Positions 15,294-26,200 of a stretch of 35,853 nucleotides of DNA are shown piece by piece; within the stretch, counting starts at the first letter, position 1; each line of letters begins with the position of its first letter. Made by a program: the position numbers and the translations under genes. The notes under the pieces are model-generated. The model was given only the letters and a program-made list of their open reading frames with translations, searched no databases and had not been told where the DNA came from. Origin of the DNA: JBAXPV01 sp037132075 (GTDB lineage: Bacteria; Bacteroidota; Bacteroidia; Bacteroidales; CAIXZF01); assembly GCA_037132075.1 (NCBI GenBank), contig JBAXPV010000039.1, positions 1-35,853 of the forward strand, given 5' to 3'.

Positions 15294-17528
15294 TCACCTC
15301 ATCACAACAATTCTCACTGAAGTCTTCTCAAATCCGCAAGTTAACGAACAAATGTACACACCTTGAGATGCTTTATTCCCGGCATCATTAGTTCCATCCC
15401 AGGTTATACTGAAATCCTTTTCACAAAGTTCACCTGATAATAACGTCTTGACTTGTTGACCAAGTGTATTATAAACATACAAGGAGATATTCCCATGCTG
15501 AGGCAACGAAATAAGGATTGATGCAGTTGTTTTTAATGGATTTGGGCTGATGATCATTTTTGGACATAGCTTCACTGGAGAATTGTTTTGCCACTTAGGA
15601 TTTTCAGAAAGCCAAAGCCCATATTTATAGACACTTATACCCCCATCATGTGTGCCAACCCAAATGTTGTTGTCATTATCAGTGATAATATCAGTAATGT
15701 TATTGTCAGTAAGTCCTGAATTTGTTGTGTTGAAAACTGTAAAAATATTCCCATCAAATCGCGCAATGCCATTACCTTTTGTTCCCAGCCATATATTTTG
15801 AAGACTATCTTTGGTGATACAACTGATAAAGTCCGAAGGTATTCCTGAATTAGAGGTATTATAGGTAGTCCATGTTAACAGGTCAGTACACACCAGGCCG
15901 CGATCAGTGGCAATCCACATAGGCTTCCCTTTTAGCAGATCGTTTATCGTATCTGATGGAATAGGTGAATTTGCCATTGAATAGAATGAAGCTGAGGAAG
16001 CAATGGTATCATAAGAAATCAAACCCGAATTGCTGCCTGCCAAAAGCATACCATCATTGAAAGCAAGACAGCTGATGTTTTTAATACTGGTAAAGGGAAG
16101 CATGTAAGTAGTTAATGTCGTTCCGTCAAATTTGAAAATTCCACCTAAATTGGATCCGATAAAAAGATTATTATTCAATTTTAAAAGTGATGTAAATCTT
16201 TCTGTACACATAGTATTCCACAAATGAGTAGTAAAATTTATTCCATCATATTTTACAGCTCCTCCATAAGTACCTGCCCATATTTCAGAACCTTGAGTGC
16301 TTAATGAATAGGCACAATCGTATTGCGATGTACAGGAATCAAGAAAATTGTGATGATTCCAGTTAGTTCCGTCAAAGACAGTCAGTCCGGAGCCCCAAAT
16401 CGGAGTTGGAGCTTCCCACCACGGAAAATATGAACCTGCTATATTATAGGTTTGGCTTACAGGGTCATAATTTATAGCATTAATTCCATTGGACTTTAGC
16501 TCTGATGAAATCGCACTGGTGAAATCTGTCCAGTTTCCATTGTAACGGGTCAACCCAAAAGCCAAACCCATCCATACAGCGTTTGAATCATCAATATAAA
16601 GGTGGTTCAGCAACGAACCAAATTGGAATACAGGATAAGTGAGACCGGGTGAAATTAAGGGTATGTAATTTTGCCAGGTTGTTCCGTCATATTTTACTAA
16701 GTAAGGGTCTTTGGGATAGATCCATAAATTTCCGGAAGCATCGTGTTTGAGATCTTCAATATTATAATACCAACCAATATTGTTGGTCCACATCGATCCA
16801 TTGAATTTTGAAATGCCGTCTAAAGAACCCACCCAAATATTGCCGGATGAATCAATATCTGCACAACGGATATCATTATTAATACCGAGCGTTATTGTGG
16901 AATTGCTGTTATTATAGACAGTCCAGCTGCTTCCGTTATATTTCATTAAACCAACATGCCGGCAGCATATCCATAGGTTTCCGCTGCTATCAATGTCAAT
17001 ATCTCTCACATTTTGAAGTGGATATGAATTTATACCGAAAGTTATCCAGGTGAATATCGTCCAGGTAGTCCCGTTAAAACGGGCAAGACCAAATTTGGTT
17101 CCGATCCATACAATGCTGTCTTTGATGCAAATGCTTTGAACCTCATTTGATGGAAGTGAGGAATTCAAAGTATTGAAAGTAGTCCACGTATTAATACCGT
17201 CGAAACAAATCAGTCCGGCATCATCAGAGCCAATCCACAATTTTCCGTTAGGATCTATAGTAACAGCCGATAAAAGAACTGAAGGGATGGCCGAATTGTG
17301 TTTGTTATAAAATATTGTAGTTGAAGAGGGATTAAATTTCATCAGACCACCACCATGAGCCGTTACCCAGTAATCATTGCCTTGTTGTTTCATTCCTGTG
17401 ATGAAATTTGTACACAAGTGATTGTCCCATAAGGAGAATTGAGCATATAATCTCGTAAAGCTTAGAAAAAAAAAAATTAATAATACCCAATTTTTATTGT
17501 AATAGATGTCGGCTTTATAAATATACAT
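15294..17528 (-). CDS. Secreted two-component-type beta-propeller protein with T9SS tail
   Basis: A 744-residue exported protein. Residues about 13-29 form a signal peptide ending at LYAQ. The body contains about 13 propeller motifs of the reg_prop type, such as LWIGSDDAGLICFDG, VWIGTKFGLARFNG, IWVGSLDGISKFNG and IWLGTKGNGIARFDG, enough for roughly two seven-bladed propellers. The C-terminus holds SPNPLKTTASILI and a FlgD-like VYNTLGQQVKTLL...WDGTNDAGNKASQGVYIC, a type A T9SS sorting domain. In Bacteroidota this propeller usually forms the periplasmic sensor of hybrid two-component systems; here no kinase is attached. It converges on ftsE. Confidence 0.9.
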   Translation of the reverse strand: MYIYKADIYYNKNWVLLIFFFLSFTRLYAQFSLWDNHLCTNFITGMKQQGNDYWVTAHGGGLMKFNPSSTTIFYNKHNSAIPSVLLSAVTIDPNGKLWIGSDDAGLICFDGINTWTTFNTLNSSLPSNEVQSICIKDSIVWIGTKFGLARFNGTTWTIFTWITFGINSYPLQNVRDIDIDSSGNLWICCRHVGLMKYNGSSWTVYNNSNSTITLGINNDIRCADIDSSGNIWVGSLDGISKFNGSMWTNNIGWYYNIEDLKHDASGNLWIYPKDPYLVKYDGTTWQNYIPLISPGLTYPVFQFGSLLNHLYIDDSNAVWMGLAFGLTRYNGNWTDFTSAISSELKSNGINAINYDPVSQTYNIAGSYFPWWEAPTPIWGSGLTVFDGTNWNHHNFLDSCTSQYDCAYSLSTQGSEIWAGTYGGAVKYDGINFTTHLWNTMCTERFTSLLKLNNNLFIGSNLGGIFKFDGTTLTTYMLPFTSIKNISCLAFNDGMLLAGSNSGLISYDTIASSASFYSMANSPIPSDTINDLLKGKPMWIATDRGLVCTDLLTWTTYNTSNSGIPSDFISCITKDSLQNIWLGTKGNGIARFDGNIFTVFNTTNSGLTDNNITDIITDNDNNIWVGTHDGGISVYKYGLWLSENPKWQNNSPVKLCPKMIISPNPLKTTASILISLPQHGNISLYVYNTLGQQVKTLLSGELCEKDFSITWDGTNDAGNKASQGVYICSLTCGFEKTSVRIVVMR

Positions 17529-17680
17529 AAATATATATAAACTTTGTTAAATTTATCACTTGAACTCCACAGCACTATATGATTTACATATAATGAGCAG
17601 AAAGAGTTGTGTTAACTGTTCTACTCATTATACGTATATCAATATAATTCACAAAAATTTATGTAAAAAGGGATGTAATG

Positions 17681-18058
17681 TTAGAATGTCACAACATAGT
17701 TGTCATCAGTTATAAATAACAAACAGTCGGTACACTGTGTACAAATTAAAGTATTACTAATATCAAAAATTTTTACACAAATTTTGAAATGATCTGTCCC
17801 TGATACTAATGTAGGAGAAAAAAGAATACCTGGAATAAATGTTGTTAATGTTTCGGTAGGGTAAGGTTTGGTAGTTTGGACTTCATTTCCACAGTGGCTG
17901 TCACCATAAACGACAGTTGTAATTTCAAAGTGTCCAAATCCTGCGATACAATGACAATTAGTTGGATCAATTGTCACGAAAAATTGTGCATTAGCGCAAA
18001 ATGAGGAAAAAAGAGTTATTGTAAAGGTTATCGCGAGAATTCTTAATTTTTTTTTCAT
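17681..18058 (-). CDS. Small secreted Cys-rich protein of unknown function
   Basis: A 125-residue product with a clear signal peptide (MKKKLRILAITF...FCANA, cleavage before QF). The mature part of about 100 residues has seven cysteines, including NCHC and the close group ICTQCTDC, and is otherwise beta-rich. I do not recognise the family. The ATG at 18058 is preferred to the one nine codons upstream because it gives a normal signal peptide. It stands alone in an AT-rich region behind the propeller gene, on the same strand. No T9SS motif is visible. Confidence 0.7.
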   Translation of the reverse strand: MKKKLRILAITFTITLFSSFCANAQFFVTIDPTNCHCIAGFGHFEITTVVYGDSHCGNEVQTTKPYPTETLTTFIPGILFSPTLVSGTDHFKICVKIFDISNTLICTQCTDCLLFITDDNYVVTF

Positions 18059-18592
18059 CGTATATGAGATTATTTTTTTTTTCAACGAATTGAATTTATG
18101 TATATCTAAAATTTGATTTTAATTACGGTGCTCTAAGTGTTTGACTTAAAGCTAGGGAGGATGACCTTTTCTAGTGAGTAAGCGTAAGGTGTATTTTATA
18201 GCACAATCTAACTTTCTATTATCTGAGATAAATAATAAATAGTTATATATATATGCATATATAGTATATTTGGGTCCAGCGAACTGATTTTTAATTGTTT
18301 TGTTCGAAAATCACACAGGTTGAGAAAAACCGCCACCTAAAGAAAATAAATACAAAAATTCAAATTCTTTTCGTAAAGATATACAAAATAACTTTGAATT
18401 GCAAATATGTTTTCGCTTTTATTAAATGAAATTCTGGTGTTAGTGTGTTAAATACAATATAAGTAAAAACCGGTCAATAATAGGAGATTTGGGGGAGACA
18501 ATAGATAAAATTGGCAGATAACATATAATACAAGAGTTAATAGACGTGCCGTTGGATAAACAAATAGTTTTCACTATTACTGTAAAAATCAA
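18059..18592. other. Gene-free AT-rich region
   Basis: No supported gene or clear terminator. The one notable item is a perfect 16-bp palindrome TATATATGCATATATA at 18248-18263. Confidence 0.6.
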
Positions 18593-19732
18593 TCACTCAA
18601 AAATCATCCCAACCAACTTTTCAATATTATACACATTGCTGAAAAACCCGGATTCAAGAAGCGCTTTTCTGCTGGCAATCTCCTCGGTCGTAAAACTTGA
18701 AGTAAACAATGCAATCATCTTGTTTCGCATTTCTTCAGGACTGTCACATACCTGGCACAAAGATTCCAGCCCGGTCTTTTCAATCATGGGGGTGTTCACC
18801 AGGCAATGTCGCCCGGTAAACAAGGCCGCCAGTAGCTTTAACTTAATGCCTGTCGCCTGGAAGGTTGGCAAGATATTTACCTGTGCTTCCCGAACCATTT
18901 CATAGATCTGGTCGGTGCTAACGTTGGTGTTAAGTGTAACATCCGGAAATTGTGCCGCCAGGGAAATCAGCTCCTTCGATGGGTTGTTCCCGGCGATAAT
19001 AAATGGAATCTCAAGCTTGCTAAAGACTTCTTTAATAAGGAAAATGGCAGCTTTGTTGTTTTCCCCAACTTCAAGACTGCCATGGTATAGCGCATAATTC
19101 CCATCCCCAGGCAAGATGTCAACTTTGTTAAAAGGATGAAAAGCCGAGACGGTCTCCACTTTCAAATCCGGGAATTTCTTGGCAAGATAGGAGCTGTCTT
19201 TCAGTGAAATGGCTGCAAGCCCACTGGAATGGCGAAAAACCTCTTCAAAGCGCTCAAGCTTTGTTGCCTCACGATAGAAATACAATTTCTTCAGCGGATT
19301 GTTCTCAACTCTTCCAAGATTAGAATAATACTCATGCTCAATATTATGTGTCCTGACGATTTTATGACGTCCCTTCAGGCTTTCCTCTGCAAGGCCGGCA
19401 CAAGAATGAATACCTTCAAATAAAATAGGGTAATCATCATTTTGAAGGGCCTTCAGCAACAAGGTGTTTGCCCTTGTTTTTACGATATACGGTAAATTAC
19501 TGAACAGATGGATCCACGACAGGTCGCGCGGATAATAAGCGACCGTCTCACACAATGCCTCCAGCAAGTCGTGCGGTGTCCGGTCATATTGTGAACAGTG
19601 AAGGTGAACTTTAATACCCTGCTCACACAAACTCCGGATCTTGTAAAAAATATCAATAGCACCGCCATAATTGGCAGGATAGGGGATATCAAAAGAAACC
19701 AGGTGTAAATGTCGTTCAGAGGTATTGCCCAT
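18593..19732 (-). CDS. Glycosyltransferase (GT4-like)
   Basis: A 379-residue GT-B fold enzyme. The N-terminus HLHLVSFDIPYPANYGGAID is the classic first strand and Gly-rich acceptor loop of this class. The C-terminal half has the donor-site pattern YHGSLEVGENNKAA, IIAGNNPSKELI and the acidic-to-Gly region ILPTFQATGIKLKLLAALFTGR. The ATG at 19732 is chosen over an upstream extension because it begins the fold correctly and overlaps the previous gene by 17 bp, which fits translational coupling. Sugar donor and acceptor are unknown. Confidence 0.85.
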   Translation of the reverse strand: MGNTSERHLHLVSFDIPYPANYGGAIDIFYKIRSLCEQGIKVHLHCSQYDRTPHDLLEALCETVAYYPRDLSWIHLFSNLPYIVKTRANTLLLKALQNDDYPILFEGIHSCAGLAEESLKGRHKIVRTHNIEHEYYSNLGRVENNPLKKLYFYREATKLERFEEVFRHSSGLAAISLKDSSYLAKKFPDLKVETVSAFHPFNKVDILPGDGNYALYHGSLEVGENNKAAIFLIKEVFSKLEIPFIIAGNNPSKELISLAAQFPDVTLNTNVSTDQIYEMVREAQVNILPTFQATGIKLKLLAALFTGRHCLVNTPMIEKTGLESLCQVCDSPEEMRNKMIALFTSSFTTEEIASRKALLESGFFSNVYNIEKLVGMIFE

Positions 19733-20843
19733 AGACTTCTTGGAGGCTGTGTTCTTCGTTTTCCCAACACAGCTTTTGGGCGGCAATAATAAGGTTTTCT
19801 TTCCACATGACAATGCGGACAGGGTCTGCCATCATGGCTTCTATCGTAGTAGCAAGGGTTTCAGGTTGATGAGATGTCGCAATGCAACCGATGTCATAAC
19901 CCTCAATGATTTTCCGGATCTCAGGGAGATCAGAGGATAAAACGGGTATGCCGGCCTGGATGTAATCAAAGACTTTATTGGGAAGACTATAACGATAATT
20001 CAGGTTGGTGTCCTTGTCGAGGGTCAGGCCGATGTCAGCACAAACTGTGTATTTCAACAATTGCTCAAACGGCTGCTTGGGAATAAAAGTCACCCGGTCC
20101 TCAAGCTTGTGCTGACTCACCATTTGCTTTAATGATGGCAGCGCGTCTCCACCGCCAATGATAAGTAATAGTTTGTTATTCAGGTGTTTCATTGCCAGCA
20201 CAGCTTCTTCAGCGCCTCGATGTATATTGATTCCTGCCCCCTGGAGCAAGAGGATAACCTTATCCTCCGGGAGGCTCAGCGCCGCCCTGTCTCTGGGTGG
20301 AATTTCTTTTCTTTCCGGTACATTTCTGACAACCCTGACATCTTTATGATATTCCTTTTGATACAAACCCGCAATTGAGTCATTAACCGTAAAAATATGT
20401 TGAAGCCGCGGGAAAATAAAACGTTCAATTGTTTTCCAGATCCCTCGCACAAAAGGCCTTCCTTCAAGCTCGGGGACTGCCGTGAAATATTCATGACTGT
20501 CATATACCAGAGGGATGCCTTTGATTTTGTGAACGAGGTAATTGGGTAAAAGCGTATCCAGATCATTGGAAACTAACAGATCCACTTTCGTGTCCAACAA
20601 CAGAAAAAAAAGTCTTAGGTTGTATTCGATGTAAAAGAAAGGTCCTGTCTCAAACAACAGCCTCATGCGTTGGGCTGCATAGGTCCGGGTAGGCATTGGC
20701 AGGCTGTCATGCTTTTTTCGGCCAACAAGTGTTACATTAAAACCCATCTTTAGCAGGGTTTTAGAGACTTTATCAACACGTTGGTCAGTGACCAGGTCAT
20801 TGATCACAGAGACAATTACATGCTTGTTTGGCTTCTCTTTCAA
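19716..20843 (-). CDS. Glycosyltransferase family 4-like protein
   Basis: A 375-residue GT-B glycosyltransferase. The N-terminus reads HVIVSVINDLVTDQRVDKVS, typical of Bacteroidota enzymes of this type, followed by LVYDSHEYFTAVPEL. The C-terminal donor domain holds KVILLLQGAGINIHRGAEEA and LPNKVFDYIQAGIPVLSSDLPEI. The start appears to be TTG at 20843, as an in-frame stop lies four codons upstream and no ATG is near. It is the first of two overlapping glycosyltransferase genes, presumably for one glycan. Confidence 0.87.
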   Translation of the reverse strand: MKEKPNKHVIVSVINDLVTDQRVDKVSKTLLKMGFNVTLVGRKKHDSLPMPTRTYAAQRMRLLFETGPFFYIEYNLRLFFLLLDTKVDLLVSNDLDTLLPNYLVHKIKGIPLVYDSHEYFTAVPELEGRPFVRGIWKTIERFIFPRLQHIFTVNDSIAGLYQKEYHKDVRVVRNVPERKEIPPRDRAALSLPEDKVILLLQGAGINIHRGAEEAVLAMKHLNNKLLLIIGGGDALPSLKQMVSQHKLEDRVTFIPKQPFEQLLKYTVCADIGLTLDKDTNLNYRYSLPNKVFDYIQAGIPVLSSDLPEIRKIIEGYDIGCIATSHQPETLATTIEAMMADPVRIVMWKENLIIAAQKLCWENEEHSLQEVYGQYL

Positions 20844-20926
20844 GGATTTCTTTTAATTCGGTTTTTTCCGGCTTTCTAATCGACTGCGATTTTATGAAAT
20901 TTTTGTCAATATCCTGTGATTCATTT

Positions 20927-20959
20927 TTTGTAAAAGGTCATGTTTAATTTCTATTTTTA
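20927..20959 (+). promoter_or_regulatory. Candidate promoter of dnaN
   Basis: TTTG (20927-20930), a 21-nt spacer, then TATTTTTA (20952-20959), one mismatch from TAnnTTTG. It leaves about 30 nt of leader before the dnaN ATG. Confidence 0.4.
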
Positions 20960-20994
20960 CGGAAAATATTCACTACCCATAATTGACAGAAAAG

Positions 20995-22119
20995 ATGAAA
21001 TTCATTGTAAGCAGTTCTCAATTACTCAAAAGTTTACAGGCAATCGGCGGCGTGCTGAATTCCAGCAATACCCTTCCTATTCTTGATGATTTCCTATTTG
21101 AGTTGACCGATAACAACCTGGTTCTTACCGCTTCCGACCTTGAAACCACCATGCAGGTCACCATTCCTTTGTCTGAATCCAAAGACCAGGGTGCCATAAC
21201 AATTCCTGCAAAGATATTGTTAGATACATTAAAGACATTCTCAGATATTCCCCTGACATTCACAATCGAAGAAAGCAACCAGGCAATCGAAATCTCAGCT
21301 GGGGAAGGCAAGTATAAACTTTCTGGCCATAGTGCCGAGGATTACCCAAAGCCACCGGTTATGGAGAATCCTACAACGATGGATATTCCTGCCCAGGTAT
21401 TGGCCAATGCGATTAACAAAACCTTGTTCGCAGCAGGAAATGATGAACTTCGGCCGGTCATGACAGGCGTTTTCTGTCAACTGACCCCGGAAGATGTCGT
21501 CTTTGTTGCAACCGATGCCCATAAGCTGGTTCGCTACCGCAGAACTGATACCCATTCCGAAGAAGTTGTTTCTTTCATCCTGCCGAAAAAACCACTGAAC
21601 CAGGTGAAAAACCAGTTGTTTCACCTCGACGAAAATGTAAGGCTCGAATACAACCAGACAAATGCTTCTTTCACCTTTAACAATATGCACCTCATTTGCC
21701 GTCTGATTGATGGCAGATATCCTAATTATGAGGCTGTTATACCTAAAGATAACCCCAACAAACTCACAGTTGAAAGAGGCCCGTTTCTAAATTGTATCAA
21801 ACGTGTCGCCCTTTTTGCCAATCAAAGTACACACCAGCTGCGGCTGAAAATCAGCGGACAGGAACTGGTTCTTTCTGCTGAAGACATGGACTTTTCCAAT
21901 GAAGCAAAAGAACGCCTCACTTGTACTTACGAAGGTGAAGACATCGAGATCGGATTCAATTCAAAGTTCTTGATCGAGATGGTGAATAATATAGAAACTG
22001 ATGAGATTCAATTAGAAATGTCAGAACCCAATCGGGCAGGAATCCTGACTCCCGTTGCAGGTGTTGATGGAAATGAAGATATCTTGATGCTGGTAATGCC
22101 AGTTATGCTGGCTCAATAA
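20995..22119 (+). CDS. dnaN: DNA polymerase III beta subunit (sliding clamp)
   Basis: A 374-residue clamp protein of normal length with the three repeated clamp folds. Diagnostic segments are MKFIVSSSQLLKSLQAIGGVL, ALDIPAQ-like domain junctions, FVATDAHKLVRYR in domain 2, and the C-terminal LMLVMPVMLAQ. As a ring-shaped dimer it tethers polymerase to DNA. ATG 20995 is preferred to an in-frame TTG four codons upstream. dnaA is not adjacent. A T9SS protein gene follows after 9 bp. Confidence 0.97.
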   Translation: MKFIVSSSQLLKSLQAIGGVLNSSNTLPILDDFLFELTDNNLVLTASDLETTMQVTIPLSESKDQGAITIPAKILLDTLKTFSDIPLTFTIEESNQAIEISAGEGKYKLSGHSAEDYPKPPVMENPTTMDIPAQVLANAINKTLFAAGNDELRPVMTGVFCQLTPEDVVFVATDAHKLVRYRRTDTHSEEVVSFILPKKPLNQVKNQLFHLDENVRLEYNQTNASFTFNNMHLICRLIDGRYPNYEAVIPKDNPNKLTVERGPFLNCIKRVALFANQSTHQLRLKISGQELVLSAEDMDFSNEAKERLTCTYEGEDIEIGFNSKFLIEMVNNIETDEIQLEMSEPNRAGILTPVAGVDGNEDILMLVMPVMLAQ

Positions 22120-22128
22120 ATTCCTTAT

Positions 22129-23199
22129 ATGAGAAGACTCCTGATTGCTTTTTGCTTATTGCTGTTAATCAGTAATTTAAATGCACAACCGACCATTACG
22201 CAAAATGATATGCCATCTGTAGGAGATACTATTTGGTTTAAAACGACGACGCTATCGGCGCTGAATTATCAAAATACAGGAAACAACTTCACTTGGGATT
22301 ATTCAACATTATCAGGTAATCCTGCAGCAGACACTTTTATAAGTGTCAGCAGTACCAGCTTTACTTTACAGTTGACTTTCGGTTTGGGTGCCAATGCTGC
22401 GAACCTGGCACAAAATTCGGCCGATTTGAGTGTAATTCCTGCTATCCCATTATCGAACCTGACGAATTTCTTCCGAAAATCAGCAACAAGTTTCCAGTTA
22501 AGTGGTTTTGGACTCGGCATCTATGGAATTGGCCTGCCAATAAAATTTAACAACGCTGATGTCTGGTATAAATTCCCTTTAACAATAAATTCCCTTCAGG
22601 ATTCCTCAACTTCAAATTATGCGCAAAGCCTCTTGACTCTGGGTTACCTGAAGATTAACAGAAAAAGACACAATCAGGTTGACGGCTGGGGAACGCTCAT
22701 CACACCTTATGGCAGTTTTCAAACTCTTAGGGTGAAGTCTATTGTTCATGAAGAGGATTCAATTTATCTCGATACCATCAGCATGGGAATCCCATTAATC
22801 CGGGATTACATTGAATATAAATGGCTTGGAAATGGTCATAAAGTGCCTTTGTTAACGGTTACTGAAGAAAATCTCATCACAACATGGAAGTGGATCGATA
22901 ACCAACCAACCGTTGGAATTGATGAACTTGAAATTGTTCAGAATGTGACGGTTTCCCCAAATCCAAGTCATGGAATCGTTAAGGTGAGAATGAATTCATT
23001 GCAGTCTGAATATGTAAATATCAGCCTTTGGAATATTACAGGTCAAAAGATAAAAGATTTGTACCAGGGGAATATCCGATCCGGAGAAAATTTATTAAAT
23101 TTTAGTCTTGATGAAAATAGTTTCCCATCAGGCTTGTATTTTCTGAAAATTGAAAAAGGAAATCTTGTAAATTCGTTTAAGTTATTGATAGAAAGATAG
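22129..23199 (+). CDS. Secreted protein with T9SS C-terminal domain
   Basis: A 356-residue exported protein of unknown function. The signal peptide is at about 1-19 (RRLLIAFCLLLLISNLNAQ). The middle part is beta-rich and has no recognisable enzyme motif. The last 80 residues are a type A sorting domain: VTVSPNPSHGIVKVRM, LWNITGQKIKDLY, and FPSGLYFLKIEKGN. It should be moved across the outer membrane and anchored or released. It starts 9 bp after dnaN and so probably shares its transcript, an odd partner for a replication gene. Confidence 0.87.
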   Translation: MRRLLIAFCLLLLISNLNAQPTITQNDMPSVGDTIWFKTTTLSALNYQNTGNNFTWDYSTLSGNPAADTFISVSSTSFTLQLTFGLGANAANLAQNSADLSVIPAIPLSNLTNFFRKSATSFQLSGFGLGIYGIGLPIKFNNADVWYKFPLTINSLQDSSTSNYAQSLLTLGYLKINRKRHNQVDGWGTLITPYGSFQTLRVKSIVHEEDSIYLDTISMGIPLIRDYIEYKWLGNGHKVPLLTVTEENLITTWKWIDNQPTVGIDELEIVQNVTVSPNPSHGIVKVRMNSLQSEYVNISLWNITGQKIKDLYQGNIRSGENLLNFSLDENSFPSGLYFLKIEKGNLVNSFKLLIER

Positions 23200-23236
23200 T
23201 TATTGTTCTCATGCCAGCAATCTTTCCTCGCTTCTA

Positions 23237-26200
23237 ATGTCATTCCTGGTTTATCGCTCTTCTGCCGGATCAGGTAAGACTTATACACTGGTTAAAGAAT
23301 ATCTAAAGGTCGTACTTCTAAGACCTGATTCCTTCCGGAATATCCTTGCCATCACCTTTACCAATAAAGCGGCCAATGAAATGAAGGAAAGGCTAATGCT
23401 GTTCCTTACGGGTCTTGCTAAAGAAGAAATTGAACAGGAAGATAGTATAAAAGCTTTGTCTGCAACACTTTCGGAAGAGATTGGCCTGAGTGATGCTATC
23501 ATCAGGAAAAGATCGGAAATAGTATTAGGCCTGATCCTTCATCATTATTCTGATCTGGCAATCGGGACCATCGATAGCTTTGTTGCCAGGGTAATACGAA
23601 CCTTTGCCAGGGATCTTCACCTTAGCCAGAGTTTTGAGATTGAGCTGGACCAGTCTTCTGTCATTGCAAATGCCGTCGAAAAACTCATGCAACAGCTTGG
23701 TAAAGATGAATGTCTGACCGAAGCTTTACTAGAGTTTACGCTCGAGAAAGTTGAAGAGGAAAAGGGATGGAATATCGAAAAAGACCTGGCCGGATTTGCA
23801 AGCGATATTCTCTTTCAGGAAGAAGGACAACATGCCCTGAGTGCTTTAGAGCATCTGACCTTGTCTGATTTTTCCGAAATCAGGAAGAAACTGCGAACAC
23901 TACGTTATGGCTTTGAAAGTCAGGTGAACAAACAGGCGTCCGTACTTTATAAAATGCTCATTGATAATGATTTGCCTTTTGAGGCGTTTTATTATGGAAT
24001 GAATGGCGTTTTTGGAAACTTACGGAATCTTTCTGCCAATCCTTTGATGGATAAATATTTGAGTACCAATTCATATGTCCAAAAGGCACTCAATCAGGAC
24101 GTCTGGCTGGGACCAAAAGCCAGCATTGCCCATAAAAGCACATTTGATCGTTTAGGGCAAGATTTCAAGGACGGCTTCAAGGCATTACATGAATTTATTG
24201 AAAAACAACTTCCAAACTACTTGATAAGGAAGGCATTATATTCAAATTTGTGGGCGCTATCACTGCTCCATGAAATAAATCATGCAGTCGAAGAAATTAA
24301 AGCAGAAAATAATATCCTTCCCATCATTGAATTTAACCGCCGGATATCAGAAGTGGTTTTAAATGAGCCAATTCCATTTATTTATGAACGATTGGGGGAA
24401 CGCTATCATTATTTTCTGATTGATGAGTTCCAGGACACTTCTATCTTGCAGTGGCAAAACATGTTACCCTTAATTGAGAATGCCCTTTCAGAAGCTTACC
24501 TGGTTATTATCGTTGGGGATGGCAAACAGGCAATTTATAGATGGCGCGGGGGGGAAGTGGAGCAGTTCGCCAGTTTGCCCGAAGTGTATCGTAATCCAGA
24601 AGGTTTGATCCACCGTCAAAGGGAATCAGCACTCATCAGAAGTTATCAAGAGGCGGTCCTTGGAACCAATTATCGCTCTGGAAAGTTCATTGTTGATTTC
24701 AATAACGAGTTTTTTATCAATACCTCGGTGGTCCTTTCCGAAATGTTTCAAAAGTCTATATACGCTGAAAACCTGATTCGGCAAAAACCACAGGAAAGCA
24801 AGACTGGTGGTATGGTTTCTTTAGAATTTGTCCCTGATGAAGCCAACGGACTGGAATATAATGATTTAATGTTACATCGAATAAGGGATATTATTCAGGA
24901 AGTGATTCATAGTGGTTATACTTATGGCGATATCGCCATATTAGGAAGAGCGAATGTCAATATTGGAGTTACCGCTGAATTTCTGATTGGCAGTGGGATC
25001 CCGGTTCAGTCACCGGATTTATTAAAGATCTCGGCTTCGGGGAAAGTGAATTTCCTGATCTCCTGTCTTCGCTGGACTGTCAATCCTGAAGATAGAATCT
25101 CAAGAAGAGCGATGGAGATATTTGTTCAATCGGCATCTAATCTGAGTATTAGGGAGTTGAAGCTTGGGGAACTGCAAAAACTTCCCGTCTACGACCTCAG
25201 TGAAGAACTGATTCGACATTTTAAACTGGCTGAAGAGTCTGATCCTTATCTTCTATTCTTTCTTGATGCAGTGAATGATTATTCCAGGAGAAATGATGTA
25301 ACTGTGACAGGTTTTCTTGATTGGTGGGAAGTTCAGGGCAACAGCAAAGTGATTTTAACCCCGGATGAGGTTCCTGCTGTTCGATTGCTGACGGTTCATA
25401 AAGCAAAAGGCTTACAATTTCCTGTGGTAATCTTACCATTCTTGCCTGCAGCCATGAAAATTACGCTGAAGTATCTCTGGGCTGATATCATGGATGAAGA
25501 AATTCCTGAAATTCAAAAGGTTTTATTGAAGACATTAAAGGACTTGGATGCCACGACTTTTAGTGCGCAATTCCGGGAGGAGGAAAATAAATCCAGGCTC
25601 GATTACCTGAATTTGCTGTATGTTGCCATGACCCGGCCAGAAGATCGCTTGTATATTTTGTCTGACTTGCCTTCGAAAACACCGGAAACAGGCTTTAATA
25701 CTGCTGACTTTCTGTTTCGCTTTGCCAAAATGAAAGGCCATGTTGACCTGAGTCAATGTTATATCCAAGGGGAGAAAAGCCAAAAAAAGAAAAAGAAGAT
25801 TTCACCGGATAAGGATAAAAATGTATTCCATCTGACTTCGTCATTATCGTCCTCCTGGAAAGATAAACTTTTCATCCGATACAATTCACCATCCGCCTGG
25901 GATGTCATTCAGCCCACCCGAACTCGCGAAAAAGGGGAGCTTTTACACCAGGTCATGGCTGGAATTAGTGACATTCATTCTTGGGATTTTGAACTAAAGA
26001 AAATGTACTCTAAAGGGATTTTTGACCAGGATAATTTAGAGGAAATCCGGGAAAATGTTAGAAAGGTGATTTTTCATCCGGAGCTTCAGCAATTTTTCTC
26101 TGGTGACATACAGATTCTTGCTGAAAAAGAAATTCTACTCCCGGATGGAAAAGTGATCCGACCCGACCGCGTTGTCTGTCTGCCTGAAAGAACCGTAATC

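Noticed and set aside
18248..18263. Perfect 16-bp TATATATGCATATATA palindrome as an operator
   Set aside because: It is a simple AT alternation in an AT-rich region with no gene placed to use it; chance is sufficient.
18546..18905. 119-residue plus-strand ORF
   Set aside because: Nearly all of it is antisense to the end of the GT4-like gene, whose minus-strand frame is clearly coding.
20983..20994. TTG start for dnaN
   Set aside because: The ATG at 20995 gives the standard clamp N-terminus MKFIVS.
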